DNA from: Eunapius fragilis
Lineage: Eukaryota; Porifera; Demospongiae; Spongillida; Spongillidae
DNA length: 64,000 nucleotides
Assembly (NCBI GenBank): GCA_963681505.1
Contig: OY811979.1
Coordinates: 4,010,711-4,074,710 of the forward strand
Direction of reading: 5' to 3'
Shown here: piece after piece, positions 1 through 10,680 of the stretch
How the letters are laid out: each line of letters opens with the position of its first letter
Numbering within the stretch: the first letter of the stretch is position 1
The notes under the pieces: generated by a model
Seen by the model: only the letters and a program-made list of their open reading frames with translations
Told to the model about the DNA's origin: nothing
Database searches by the model: none
Position numbers and translations under genes: made by a program

Positions 1-1200
1 GTGTGTGTGTGTGTGTGTGTGTGTAGGCCCCTATGTATGTATGTATGTATGTATGTATGTATGTATGTATGTATGTATGTATGTATGTATGTATGTATGT
101 ATGTATGTATGTATGTATGTATGTATGTATGTATGTATGTATGTATGTATGTATGTATGTATGTATGTATGTATGTATGTATGTATGTATGTATGTATGT
201 ATGTATGTATGTATGTATGTATGTATGTATGTATGTATGTATGTATGTATGTATGTATGTATGTATGTATGTATGTATGTATGTATGTATGTATGTATGT
301 ATGTATGTATGTATGTATGTATGTATGTATGTATGTATGTATGTATGTATGTATGTATGTATGTATGTATGTATGTATGTATGTATGTATGTATGTATGT
401 ATGTATGTATGTATGTATGTATGTATGTATGTATGTATGTATGTATGTATGTATGTATGTATGTATGTATGTATGTATGTATGTATGTATGTATGTATGT
501 ATGTATGTATGTATGTATGTATGTATGTATGTATGTATGTATGTATGTATGTATGTATGTATGTATGTATGTATGTATGTATGTATGTATGTATGTATGT
601 ATGTATGTATGTATGTATGTATGTATGTATGTATGTATGTATGTATGTATGTATGTATGTATGTATGTATGTATGTATGTATGTATGTATGTATGTATGT
701 ATGTATGTATGTATGTATGTATGTATGTATGTATGTATGTATGTATGTATGTATGTATGTATGTATGTATGTATGTATGTATGTATGTATGTATGTATGT
801 ATGTATGTATGTATGTATGTATGTATGTATGTATGTATGTATGTATGTATGTATGTATGTATGTATGTATGTATGTATGTATGTATGTATGTATGTATGT
901 ATGTATGTATGTATGTATGTATGTATGTATGTATGTATGTATGTATGTATGTATGTATGTATGTATGTATGTATGTATGTATGTATGTATGTATGTATGT
1001 ATGTATGTATGTATGTATGTATGTATGTATGTATGTATGTATGTATGTATGTATGTATGTATGTATGTATGTATGTATGTATGTATGTATGTATGTATGT
1101 ATGTATGTATGTATGTATGTATGTATGTATGTATGTATGTATGTATGTATGTATGTATGTATGTATGTATGTATGTATGTATGTATGTATGTATGTATGT
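1..1200. repeat. (GT)n then (ATGT)n microsatellite
   Basis: Positions 1-24 are a GT dinucleotide run. After a short unique joint, positions 33-1200 are an apparently uninterrupted ATGT tetranucleotide array of about 290 copies. All three forward frames stay open because the 12-bp period contains no stop codon and reads Met-Tyr-Val-Cys; this is not evidence of a protein. The array runs directly into a truncated LINE. Confidence 0.98.
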
Positions 1201-1236
1201 ACCTGACTTTGCTATTCTTCTTCCAAACGTATATTA

Positions 1237-2276
1237 TTATGACTGAAAAGAAACTGTTTTCACTTCCAGCCCGTCATGGAGGACTGGGAATTCGAGATCC
1301 TCTATCAACAGCTGTATCTTCCTTTGCAAGTTCAAGAAAATGTACAGCTCATATAGTTGATGCAATCAAGTGTAATTCATCCTTCTCAGTATTTAATCAC
1401 ATAGACCACCTTTCGAAGCTACACCGGGAATTAAATAATGACATTGAAATCCAATACCAGAACCTTCTGAATTCAGTTCTACAAACCTTTGACAACAAGA
1501 AGAAGAGAGCTATACAACGAGGAATTGATGGAAAGACCTCAGCATGGTTGGCAGTGATACCAATGGCATACCATTATTTTGATCTATCTGCCACTGAATT
1601 TCGGGACTCACTGGCACTGAGATATCATCGACCATTACTACAATTGCCAGCTCTGTGTGATGGTTGTGGTAGTCAGTTCAGCACTGGACATGCCCTTGAT
1701 TGTAGAAAGGGAGGTTTAGTCATCCAAAGACATAATGAGATTAGGGATGCCCTTGCAATTGGTGACTTGGCTTCTATTGCATACAAAGATGTTGTGAGAG
1801 AACCTGTTGTAAGAGAACCCAACAACCATGAAAAGGTTCCTGCTTTGGTTGCTGATCTTTCTGTTCGCGGTGTATGGCAGCCTCAAGCTACTACTTTTTT
1901 TGATGTTCGAGTAGTAGATTCAGATGTGAATTCTTACTTGCATCGTGATGTGGGTGCAGTTCTTTCCTCAATTGAACACACTAAGAAACAAAAATACTCA
2001 CAAGCTGCTGAAACAATCAATGCTTCTTTTACACCATTTGTTGTGACAGCTGATGGGGCACTGGGTCTTGAGGCAAAGATATTTATACGTCATTTGGCTG
2101 AAAAAATAGCTGCGATTTGGCATAAGTCTTACAGTGAAGTGCTGGGCTATGTGCGTGCAAGAATGCCTTTTGCTGTCCTTCGTGCTACAAATCTGTGCAT
2201 TCGTGGCAGTAGAGTGAAATGGAGGAGAAGGATGGAGATTGAAGATGGAGCTGGGCTTCCATACCTGCCAGAATGA
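1237..2276 (+). pseudogene. RLE-type non-LTR retrotransposon, C-terminal part
   Basis: This is the C-terminal third of a reverse-transcriptase polyprotein. It begins in the thumb region with the motif LPARHGGLGI. A zinc-binding knuckle of form C-x2-C-x6-H-x3-C follows, then an RHNEIRD segment. Next comes a PD-(D/E)XK-like pattern (ADLSVRG, then FFDVRVVD) that fits the restriction-like endonuclease of R2/NeSL/CRE-type LINEs. The RT palm is missing, so the copy is 5' truncated and abuts the ATGT array. The reading frame stays open to a stop at 2276. The downstream 2277-2440 is A/T-rich with a TTATTATTATT run, which looks like a LINE 3' tail. It is related in layout to the minus-strand LINE at 2442-9054 but clearly diverged from it. 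The family assignment is by motif only. Confidence 0.75.
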
Positions 2277-2441
2277 ATTTCAGAGCTTCTGTAGTAGTTT
2301 GTGTGTGTTTTGTGTGTTATTATAATCATTGTTGTATCATCGTGTACAGTGCGATGGTTTATTATTATTATTGCACCTACAGGATTATTTCTAGCCTTAA
2401 TCTTATATAAATGCATACACAATTAAACTACTAATAGCAAG

Positions 2442-3857
2442 TTAGGAGGGTGGAAGCTCCCTGGCCAGGATGGCTCTAGCAATGGACCGAACCAGGACCA
2501 CATTCAACCGGCCATAAATTTCAGCCACAACTACTGCCTTGGGGGAAGACTGGTGAATGGCTAGGAAGGATGCCAGCCTGGAGAAGGTATCATGAGCCTG
2601 CTTGCCCCAATTGCCATAAGTCTCCACTGCCAATGGGATGCAGGACCAGCCCAACTCTTGGCACTTGGGTCCATTGGAGTGGAGCTTGCGGGTCTCAGCT
2701 GCCAGGGCTGCCACACCAGCCTGGTGACATGATTCACCCAAGATGACAGAGCATAGTGGTGAGGTAATGGTCAGGTCTAGTGCCGCAGGTTTGCCTTTGT
2801 CCCAGCCAGCAATGAGGATGTCAGCAGGTCTGGTGTGGGCAAGGTCTCTGGTAAGGCCATGACCTCTCTCCACACTCACACTTAGGTGGGCACGACGACA
2901 AAGGTCAAATACCTCATTTCGTAGACGATTATGGCGTGTGACCACATCCCCCCCATGCCTGCAGGTCACAGCATGGTGACCAAGAGGATCAAGAGCAGTA
3001 TCGGGGCAGAATGGGCACATGGACCGACCAGAAGTATCTAACCCCAGCCACCACCTAATAGCCATCTGTAACTCATTCGATTCCAGGTGCAAGCCCAAAC
3101 CAGGGGAAGGGACCACTGATAGCCAAGAGGAAGCATGAAGAGCAGCCACTGACAGGAGGCGAGCTCTGTTAGCTGGAGAGGAGGATTCCAACAAGATGTG
3201 GAAATGTTGGGTTTGGATCAATCCTGACAAGACCTTCTGGTGAATGGGAGACTCCAGAGCAGAACTGACTGTAATGGCATTAAAGGGGGAGACCTGAGTG
3301 TTAAACATTGCCACTGCCTGTTTTAGGTGAACATTATCAGCCTTGCCAAAGCCGGAGAATGACAGGGAGGCAATGAACGCTGCAGCAGCATGGTGAGAGA
3401 GGGAGCGAAGACCCAGACCCCCAAATTTTAGTCCTAGCTGTGCCTGGCTCCAGGCATCATTGGTAACATTGATGGCGGAGCACATTACAAAGCACTGCTT
3501 GACCTCCTCATCAAAAGACCTTAGAGCATCTGTGGCCAGGCTTGGTGGGGTAACCCTTGCTATGTGGACCATCCTGCAGAAGCTACCACACATGCGCAAT
3601 AAGGAAACTGCTACCTGGAGATCGACTGCAGCAACATTCACTAGACCGGAGAGTAGCTTCCTAGACTCAGCACACCTCCCAGCGATAAACTTAGAACAGT
3701 GTAGATAATCCCCAATTGGAGCACCTAGGATTTCCAGATTAGGCAGGAGTGAGCTCCTCACCTCCGGTGGGAATGATGTGTTGCCCTGCCTGCTGAACAT
3801 CTCACACTTGGCCAGGTTCACATGTAGGCCCAATGCAGGACCCAACTCCTCAATCAC
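2442..3857 (-). pseudogene. RLE-type LINE: thumb, zinc knuckle and endonuclease
   Basis: This is the C-terminal part of the minus-strand LINE. After the RT palm it shows LGLRSLSHHAAAA, then a C-x2-C-x8-HH-x3-C zinc knuckle (CPFC...HHAVTC). A segment RPADILIAGW followed by AALDLTITSPL fits the acidic core of a restriction-like endonuclease. It ends at a stop near 2442. Its frame is offset by one base from the RT core next to it: the joint at about 3860-3890 needs a frameshift to be continuous, so the copy is dead or carries a sequencing indel. The family position (R2/NeSL/CRE-like) is inferred from domain order. Confidence 0.8.
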
Positions 3858-4699
3858 ATGTAAGGCACGCAGTACAGCTGGGAGGTGCCAGCCAAAGCTC
3901 CATCATCGAGGTACCAAGCTTGGAGAAGGATTTCAGCACACTCCTCATCTGCATACAGGCTAGATACCAACTTCTGGAGGACTAGTGCAAACAGTAAGGG
4001 ACCTAAAGGGTCACCCTGCTGCACTCCAGACTCGGAGCTGATCTGGCCAAGAGGGTGCCATAGCAGAGGATGGGTCCCATAGCACCAAGACACCCAAGGT
4101 AGCAACTCAGGGAAAAAAGTAGCACACTCATCAAGGACTGCTTGCCTGGAGACAATATTAAAAGCGTTCCTCATGTCCACCTTAAGTACAACAAAGTCCT
4201 CGTCCATCCAGTGCTCTTCAATGCATCCCCTGAGAGCATGGGCCACCTTCTCTGCCCCTGCATGACAGGCCACACCCAGTTGCAGGGGTTGGAAGAACTC
4301 AGAAGCCTTGTCCTTCACCAAGGCACACATGCACTTCCCAGTCAGCCTCCTTATTGTCTCCCCCACCGCGATGGGCCTAATGTCAGGTGGGCAGCCCTCC
4401 TTGTTTTTGTTCAAGGCAATCAAGCAGCCTCCAGCCAGGAACTTAGACACAGATGTAGGTACCTTTCCAGCTGCCAGGATATTGACCAACTGCCTGAGGG
4501 AGGAGCAAATGGATGTGGGAAGTGGGACACTAGCCACATCAAGCAGGTGTTGGACTCGAAGACCAGAAGGACCAGCTGCAGTGTCCTTGGGGAAGGAACG
4601 TAGGACAGAAAGGATATTGAAATCTGGCTCGAGGGTGAGAGGGGCAGAGTGGGACGCTGGAGCTACTGGAGTGGGACAACTGGGATGTTTGGATTTCAA
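3858..4699 (-). pseudogene. RLE-type LINE: reverse transcriptase core
   Basis: The reverse transcriptase palm motifs appear in order: AAGPSGLRVQHLL, DIRPIAVGETIRRLTGK, motif A VLKVDMRNAFN, motif B GVQQGDPLGPLLFAL, and the catalytic box as WYLDDGA. The second residue of the box is Leu rather than the Ala of the usual YADD. The segment would copy element RNA into DNA at the nicked target. It is flanked by two one-base frame breaks, near 4697 (entering) and near 3880 (leaving), so no intact polyprotein exists here. Confidence 0.85.
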
Positions 4700-5173
4700 C
4701 AGATGCCATGTTGTCTCGGGGCATTACCGCTGGACTGAAGGACTCTGCAAGCTTTTCCAAACATACCAGATCTGCCTAATGACACAGCTTGGTCAATGAC
4801 CTTTGTCCGATTGTTGATGGACACACCTCCTGGATGATTACGATCGGCTGACCGACTCTTAGCCAAAGACCAAAGGGCTCCTTGTTTGTCATCTGACCAC
4901 ATGTTGCAGAGAGTGTCCACTGGCAGTGGCTTGTCATGTCGTCCCTTGCGTCTAAGTGAAGGCAGAACACATTTAGGAAGCATGAATAGCTTCAGCCATG
5001 CCTCCTCTGTGTTTTCCAGGATAACACTTCTCAAAGAAGATGACAATGCCCGGGCAAAAGCAGGCCGGGACTTTGATGGGATGAAGCGCAAGGTGGGCTG
5101 GTCAAGGAGGCATACGTCCTCAAAGGTTGGCAGGCTCATCTCAGCCAGGTTGTGTGGTACATCCCCTAACACA
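4696..5173 (-). pseudogene. RLE-type LINE: pre-RT linker domain
   Basis: This minus-strand coding stretch precedes the RT core. It includes LPTFEDVCLLDQPTLRFIP, a run ending in LFMLPKCVLPS, and LGRSGMFGKACRVLQSSGNAP, followed after a frame break by KSKHP. Such a helical linker between N-terminal zinc fingers and the RT occurs in this class of element. At 5173 the coding sequence stops abruptly against the CACTG end of a CACTA transposon. It resumes in the same frame at 8350 once the transposon and one copy of its 3-bp target duplication are removed. Confidence 0.7.
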
Positions 5174-5345
5174 CACTGTGCAAAAAACCTAGTATACGCT
5201 AGCGTATATTTTTGCGTATATTTCGCGTATACCATCAATATACCAAGGGTAGTGTATATTTCGAATATCCACCTGGTATATTTCAAGAATCCCTAGGTGA
5301 CAATTATTCATTGTGCGTATTCTCGAAATATCACGAATACGCACA
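5174..5345. repeat. CACTA 1 left end with subterminal repeats
   Basis: The terminal CACTGTGCAAAAAA is followed by repeated GTATACGC, GCGTATATTT and CGAATA motifs in both orientations. The right end (8195-8349) has the same motifs in mirror order. Confidence 0.8.
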
Positions 5346-5974
5346 CCGCAATGAATTATGCAACGCATTCAAATCTAAATAACTTACATGTATAACTTTG
5401 ATATGAATAATTTGAAGCCTCCTATGTGAATTCGAACGTAGAGCATTATGGACGTTTACCACATGAACTATAAGCGTCGGTACGTATCTAAGATATTAAT
5501 GATGCATGGCATGGCTTAACAAGTGGTTAAGATAAGTGAGGAGGACAGGAATGGGGGGGTGTATGCCAGGGTTATGTGTTATCGCATGCGCGCGTCACGT
5601 GTGTTATGCTGTGCGATATTGACCAGTGCATGGGTACTTTTGGCAACACTAGCTAAGTTAACGAATGCGTAATTGTATGCTGTATACCAATGGGTCAATG
5701 TGTCTACCGGATGGTAGGAAGCATGGGAGGCCATGTTTGACCGGGGTCAATCTTTGTAACCAGGTAGCCCAGCAGGGTGGTGAATTGGCCGCCCATACAA
5801 CCATATATTTGCAGCTCATCATTTATATCAGCCATTGTTTTAAAGTGTGTGAGGGAGCAGGAGTATGGTCACGATCCTCAGTGAGAAGGACCTAGAGTTG
5901 CAGAGGTTAGCTGATATGGTTCCTGACAAATAGGCCAACAGTATGATCACCACTGAAATAGCAGTGACACCTTG
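5346..5974. other. CACTA 1 interior, no gene seen
   Basis: This is unique-looking sequence between the left subterminal repeats and the 154-bp array. It contains a 76-codon open frame from 5665 with no recognisable motif, which I do not call as a gene. Confidence 0.4.
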
Positions 5975-6990
5975 TGGTCTTGGCACTTGAAAGGTGAGTT
6001 GTACCATTTAATATATTGCACACTTGCACGTAATCACCACCAGACCTTGAGGACAGTATGTCCTTAAGCTTTTCATGCTTTGAGACCTTTCAACCTTGAT
6101 GGGGTCATTGGAGTCACGTGACTTTGGTGGGCGTGGTACTTGAAAGGTGAGTTGTACCATTGAATGTATTGCACACTGGCACGTAATCACCACCAGACGT
6201 TGAGGACAGTATGTCCCTAAAGCTTTTCATGCTTTGAGACCTTTCAACCTTGATGGGGTCATTGGAGTCACGTGACTTTGGTGGGCGTGGTACTTGAAAG
6301 GTGAGTTGTACCATTGAATGTATTGCACACTGGCACGTAATCACCACCAGACGTTGAGGACAGTATGTCCCTAAAGCTTTTCATGCTTTGAGACCTTTCA
6401 ACCTTGATGGGGTCATTGGAGTCACGTGACTTTGGTGGGCGTGGTACTTGAAAGGTGAGTTGTACCATTGAATGTATTGCACACTCGCACGTAATCACCA
6501 CCAGACGTTGAGGACAGTATGTCCCTAAAGCTTTTCATGCTTTGAGACCTTTCAACCTTGATGGGGTCATTGGAGTCACGTGACTTTGGTGGGCGTGGTA
6601 CTTGAAAGGTGAGTTGTACCATTGAATGTATTGCACACTGGCACGTAATCACCACCAGACGTTGAGGACAGTATGTCCCTAAAGCTTTTCATGCTTTGAG
6701 ACCTTTCAACCTTGATGGGGTCATTGGAGTCACGTGACTTTGGTGGGCGTGGTACTTGAAAGGTGAGTTGTACCATTTAATATATTGCACACTTGCATGT
6801 AATCACCACCAGACGTTGAGGACAGTATGTCCCTAAAGCTTTAGACCTTTCAACCTTGATGGGGTCATTGGAGTCACGTGACTTTGGTGGGCGTGGTACT
6901 TGAAAGGTGAGTTGTACCTTTTAATGTACACACTTGCACGTAATCACCACCAGACCTTGAGGACAGTATGTGCTTAAGCTTTTCATGCTG
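5975..6990. repeat. 154-bp minisatellite inside CACTA 1
   Basis: There are about six and a half tandem copies of a 154-bp unit. Each full unit contains the palindrome GTCACGTGAC (an E-box core) and the segment CTTGAAAGGTGAGTTGTACC. The central copies are nearly identical, while the first and last two are diverged and shortened, the usual picture of homogenisation by unequal exchange. Since 154 is not a multiple of three, the similar 77-codon open frames in each unit are not a repeated protein. Confidence 0.95.
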
Positions 6991-7099
6991 TCTCAGGTAC
7001 ACAAACTTAATTGGTGTGTGTGTAATTAGAATATGACATCAGTTGTGTGGCATCATAGATTTTCGGTCACTTCCTGTGATGTGACCATATCTTCCTCTT

Positions 7100-7120
7100 C
7101 CCCCCCCCCCCCCCCCCCCC
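7100..7120. repeat. poly-C tract in CACTA 1
   Basis: A run of about 20 C sits in a pyrimidine-rich stretch. It is one of several long C or G runs in the window, comparable to those at 9207, 13479, 30107 and 37441. Confidence 0.95.
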
Positions 7121-7252
7121 ATCTCTCTTTCCAACCCCTCTCTTTCTATTTCACTCTTACTGGATATCCATAATGCTCCATTTATACGCAGCACCCATTT
7201 ATTAATACAAAATTCAGTTAGTAATTTCAATTGGAGCCAAGCACAACGTGGC

Positions 7253-7516
7253 TTGAGCGGAAAAATTACCGTTCAACGTTCTATTCGTCGAGATGAGAAA
7301 CTGTTGGTGTTGGTTAGTTGCAAAATGCATTGGCTAATTGGCGGCTCTTCATCCGACAGATTGTACAATGCCCCATTTGCTGAACGCGCGTGGTTGGCTT
7401 CAATCTCTAAGACCGTTTCGAATCTTGAGAACGTAACTGCATTGTGTCGCGATCAGGTATCTCATTCTCTCACCATTATGATTTCCCGTAACACGTGGAT
7501 AGTACCTCAACCGGTG
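7253..7516 (+). CDS. possible exon, unknown protein
   Basis: An open frame without an in-frame ATG near its start encodes about 88 residues with even composition (segments VQRSIRRDEKLLVLVSCK and NAPFAERAWLASISKTV). It ends at a strong splice-donor match, GTAAGT, at 7517. I recognise no domain. It lies inside CACTA element 1, so it could be a captured host exon or a fragment of an element protein. It could equally be chance: only the frame length and the donor support it. Confidence 0.2.
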
Positions 7517-7519
7517 GTA

Positions 7520-8160
7520 AGTAATCATCACCTTTTTTTTCTCGAGTCAAATTTAGAGACGTCATAAAAACTAGCAAAGGCAGAGCGGGTAAGAGATTGC
7601 GTTTTCATTCACACTTGCTGTTTATCAGTGTCAGAATTGAATTGAATACAAATTATACGAAGAGCGGAGATAGAGAAGTAGCGGATTGCTTTGGAGTATA
7701 AGGTAAAGGCTTCGTTTGTTTTAACCCTGTATATTCCCTGCAGCTAGACAAGGAAAGCTCAGATTCAGCTGAGCTTGTCAAGCAATCCCGCCGTCAGTGT
7801 AGGCCTCTGTTTGCATTTGTATCGTATGGATGCTCTATTTTGCTGTAGCTATATGGACTATGGTGACAGTACAGGGAAGCAGTTTGAAGCCTACGATCAA
7901 CTACTGCCGCGCGTTTCGTTAGAAGAGGTTGCAATGGATTTCTGAGCAACTCGTGGCAACGGCGGGTTGGATGGCCACTACTGGAGTATCTCCTTTCTTG
8001 ATGGCTGGAGAGTTTGAACGTTGTCTATTGATTGTATTGCTTTATTTATTATTGATAATAATTTTAATACTAATCAAGCCAGTATACAACGAACATAATC
8101 GGGTGGCGTACCCAATACAGTATACGGTCAACGTAGGTACTGTGTAGTATCCGGAGACAT
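7520..8160. other. CACTA 1 interior, nothing recognised
   Basis: This is unique sequence between the possible exon and the right subterminal repeats. It contains GCTCAGATTCAGCTGAGC, a short perfect palindrome-like site at about 7756, and A/T-rich sequence near 8045. I see no gene. Confidence 0.4.
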
Positions 8161-8194
8161 TAATTAGAGAATCCTCCATAAGCGCACGTGATAC

Positions 8195-8349
8195 ATTTGA
8201 GGATACTCGAAATATACGCAGTGCGAAATTGGTTCTATACGCAAAATATACCAGTGGGATACTTTGCGTATACGCACGCGTATATTCATGCGTATACTTG
8301 AAATATACGCAAAATATACAATAGCGTATATCCTATTTTTTGCACAGTG
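8195..8349. repeat. CACTA 1 right end with subterminal repeats
   Basis: This is the mirror image in layout of the left end: GATACTCGAAATATACGC, GCGTATACGCACGC and related motifs lead to the terminal TTTTTTGCACAGTG. Confidence 0.8.
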
Positions 8350-9054
8350 ACACTGTCAAGAACCGGAGCAACCACAGCACTACCAGCACATTTCCTTGGG
8401 TGGGAGGACAACCGATTGTTGGAGACCAATTGATGGCATAGGTGGCAGATGGAGAGATCATTCTCCTCCAGCCAAAAGTTAGGCACATCCCCAGAAAATA
8501 CACCCTGGACATGGAGCGTCATGTGGGCTTTCCACATGGAAGGAGCAATATGTTCAGGACACCCTTCCACAATACAATGCTTCTTCCGCCGCTTTCTAGA
8601 TACTCCCGGGATCTGGGAACTCGTGGTTGATTGAGAAAGGTGCGTGGGGGAGCTCTGCTGCTCCTCTGGCTGTGAATGAATGGTGGAGAAATCATCATGT
8701 GATTCATTACGTCGAGGTATCCTGTGACGCGGTGAGGCAGCTGCTGTGGGAAATGAATAGCTGCTGTGACAGCTGAGATGAAATGGGCGCCGTCTGGGCG
8801 CTCGTAGGCGACTGGGAGGTTGATGGTGATTGAGCTCTAGATGGTGACGAAGCAGTAAGAGGCGCAGGCAAAGCGGCGGCTACCGTCCGGCTAGAAGAAG
8901 CAGCGGCCAACTGGGGTATGACGTGGTTTTTTAGCACGGTGTTTCTGCAGCGACCATGTTTCCCAGCGTGACAACTGACACACTGTCGATTCTGCTTCAC
9001 GCATTCGCACGAGCTGCAGCGAGCGTTTAAACCGTTGCATTTGCAACACGGCAT
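8350..9054 (-). pseudogene. RLE-type LINE: N-terminal zinc-finger region
   Basis: This is the start of the minus-strand LINE polyprotein. The ATG at 9054 opens MPCCKCNGLNARCSSC, a Cys-rich cluster (C-x2-C spacings) that I recall from the N-terminus of related sponge elements. A Ser/Thr/Ala/Pro-rich linker follows, then a basic SRKRRKKHC stretch. A C2H2-type finger comes next (C-x4-C-x12-H-x3-H, in CIVEGCPEH...HMTLH), then a second finger (CHLCHQLV...HPRKC). R2-like elements carry fingers here to bind the DNA target. A frame break lies between the linker and the fingers at about 8710-8760. The frame at 8350 continues exactly into the segment ending at 5173 when the CACTA insert is ignored. Confidence 0.7.
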
Positions 9055-9206
9055 ACCAGCGAGGTCGCGAACACCCCGCGAATATATTATTATTATTATT
9101 ATTAACACAAACCTCTCCGCTTAAATCAAACATTTTGTCTGAAGCGGGTGTGGTAGCAGCAAAGCAAACAGAAGAGAGAAAGCTCCTATTAATTATTCAT
9201 ATCTGA

Positions 9207-9225
9207 CCCCCCCCCCCCCCCCCCC
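9207..9225. repeat. poly-C tract
   Basis: A run of about 19 C lies upstream of the LINE start, in sequence with no other recognised feature. Confidence 0.95.
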
Positions 9226-9244
9226 TTTCAGAACTCCTGTATCC

Positions 9245-9340
9245 GCTCCTAGTATATGTGTGTGTGGGGGAGAGTATGTGTAGTGCTTGTGTGTATATGT
9301 GTGCTTGCGTGTGTGTGATGAGTTCTTGTACATGTGTCAG
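9245..9340. repeat. imperfect (TG)n tract
   Basis: A TG-rich stretch with GTGTGTGTG runs broken by AGTATG and CTTGTG. No coding signal. Confidence 0.8.
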
Positions 9341-9478
9341 AATGCATATCAAGGACTAGCTTTTCACCTTTCTCATAGGAGTGCCCCCCATGAGGGGTAA
9401 TAAATAGACAGAACCATCCCAAATTGGCCCTGACAGTGGTGTGCTGCTTGACAGGTCTTAAAAAGCTTTCCAAATGGC

Positions 9479-9606
9479 CTCTCTCATCTTATCAGAAATC
9501 TTTCCTTTGTGTGCTGTTGCACCGAATGCAGTAGCCAGGAAGTGGGCATGTAGCTGAGAGGTGGTGGCAAGAACAGTGTACAGCAAGCTGGCACCACCAA
9601 AAGTCC
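9479..9606 (-). pseudogene. short coding-like fragment, unknown
   Basis: Read on the minus strand, this gives about 42 residues of natural-looking protein (SFSDGTFGGASLLYTVLATT and AFGATAHKGKISDKMREAIW) and then a stop. I cannot name the family. Further coding-looking text lies on the same strand at 9960-10095 (VPAQFKHWSFGDSPHVATLHH) without a connecting frame, so these may be decayed exons of one gene. Confidence 0.25.
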
Positions 9607-10290
9607 CATCACTGAAAGAGACCACATTGGGCCATTCCCTTTTTCTATTTGCTATTTGGTTGAGCTAGCTGTAATTGTGTAGTAGAATTTGTTGTGTATA
9701 TATATCATTGCTGGCATTACTATGTTGTGAAAGGGATCCACGTACACCTGTGCATGCTGTGCTCCCATGCATGTGATGCCTCTTCTGGTCCATTTGCTTT
9801 GGACATAAATTGATTTGGTATCTTTTTTTGGCAATGTCTGATAATTAAATCTTTTTGGTGTTTTCCCGCCAATCTATTAGAAATTAGAAGAATTTTAAAG
9901 AACTTTTAATGAACTTGAAAGCACACAAAAGGATTGAAATACATGAATTGCTTTAACACAGGTCTTGGGGGTGGGGCTAGAAGGATGAAGCCCTTCATCT
10001 GGACTGGAAAATGGTGGAGGGTAGCTACATGAGGACTGTCCCCAAAGGACCAGTGCTTGAATTGGGCTGGGACGAGGTCGGCGGTTACATCAACCAGAAC
10101 CAAATATTTATACGTATAAATATCTATGGTTTAACCACGAACGACGTCACGTCATGGTATGTAACTGTAACGGATACAGCGGTTAGTGCACGAAACTTTT
10201 CTCTAGCTTTTTGCGATCATGATCATTGTTGAAATTAGGAGACTACGCCCATTTCCGATAAATAAAGTGGACACATGTAAAAATAGAAAA

Positions 10291-10680
10291 ATGGGTAATT
10301 GTGTTGCAAAGAAAGGTGTGTATTGCATGCATACAGACTATTACGTGTAAGTTGATGCAAGTCTCCATCACCTTTTTTAGAAATTCAGGCACAGCCTCCA
10401 GTAGTACGCGTACGGTTTGTTAAGAGTCCCGTTCTCATACTTGATATACTGTTTCTTTTCACACGTACGTAGAAAGTCCACTGGAAGGAAGAAGATATAG
10501 GTACAGGTTTTATTAATTTTTTCTAATGGTCAGTGCGATTTATCTCAACAGTAGTCCATGAAGATCATCCCCAGGAAGGGGAGTATGGATACCTTGTAAG
10601 TGCAATGATACAGTCATGACTATACATGCGTATCCATGTATGAGAAGCATTGTTTGTATTTTGATTAGAAAAAACCATGA
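10291..10680 (+). CDS. candidate five-exon micro-gene, myristoylated N-terminus
   Basis: Five short segments join in phase with GT-AG introns. Exon 1 is 10291-10315 (MGNCVAKK), with donor GTGTGT. Exon 2 starts at 10381 after CCTTTTTTAG and ends at 10400, 10403 or 10409; all three GTA donors keep phase. Exon 3 is 10473-10500 (KVHWKEEDI). Exon 4 is 10552-10595 (VHEDHPQEGEYGYL), with donor GTAAGT. Exon 5 is 10669-10680, ending KKP-stop. The product would be about 46 residues. MGNC is a classic N-myristoylation plus palmitoylation start. KVHW fits the RVxF-type protein phosphatase 1 docking pattern, and I..HP...YG.LK resembles the C-terminal block of PP1 inhibitor-2. This is inferred from splice phase and motifs only; chance assembly of short exons is possible. 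Confidence 0.4.

Larger units (their letters stand above)
5174..8349. mobile_element. CACTA (EnSpm) element 1, non-autonomous
   Basis: The ends are inverted: the left starts CACTGTGCAAAAAA and the right ends TTTTTTGCACAGTG. They are flanked by the 3-bp target duplication ACA (5171-5173 and 8350-8352). CACTG ends with a 3-bp duplication are the signature of the CACTA/EnSpm superfamily. Both subterminal regions (5185-5345 and about 8195-8340) are packed with short direct and inverted GTATAC and GTATATTTCG motifs, as expected for transposase-binding subterminal repeats. The interior holds a 154-bp minisatellite and no recognisable transposase, so movement would depend on a protein made elsewhere. 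It is inserted in the coding region of the minus-strand LINE. Confidence 0.88.

Noticed and set aside
1..1246. 400-codon open frames of Met-Tyr-Val-Cys repeats
   Set aside because: They result from a tetranucleotide microsatellite whose 12-bp period lacks stop codons; all three frames are open.
6008..6776. Five overlapping 77-codon minus-strand frames of the same sequence
   Set aside because: They are copies of a 154-bp DNA repeat; the period is not a multiple of three and each frame ends in the next unit.
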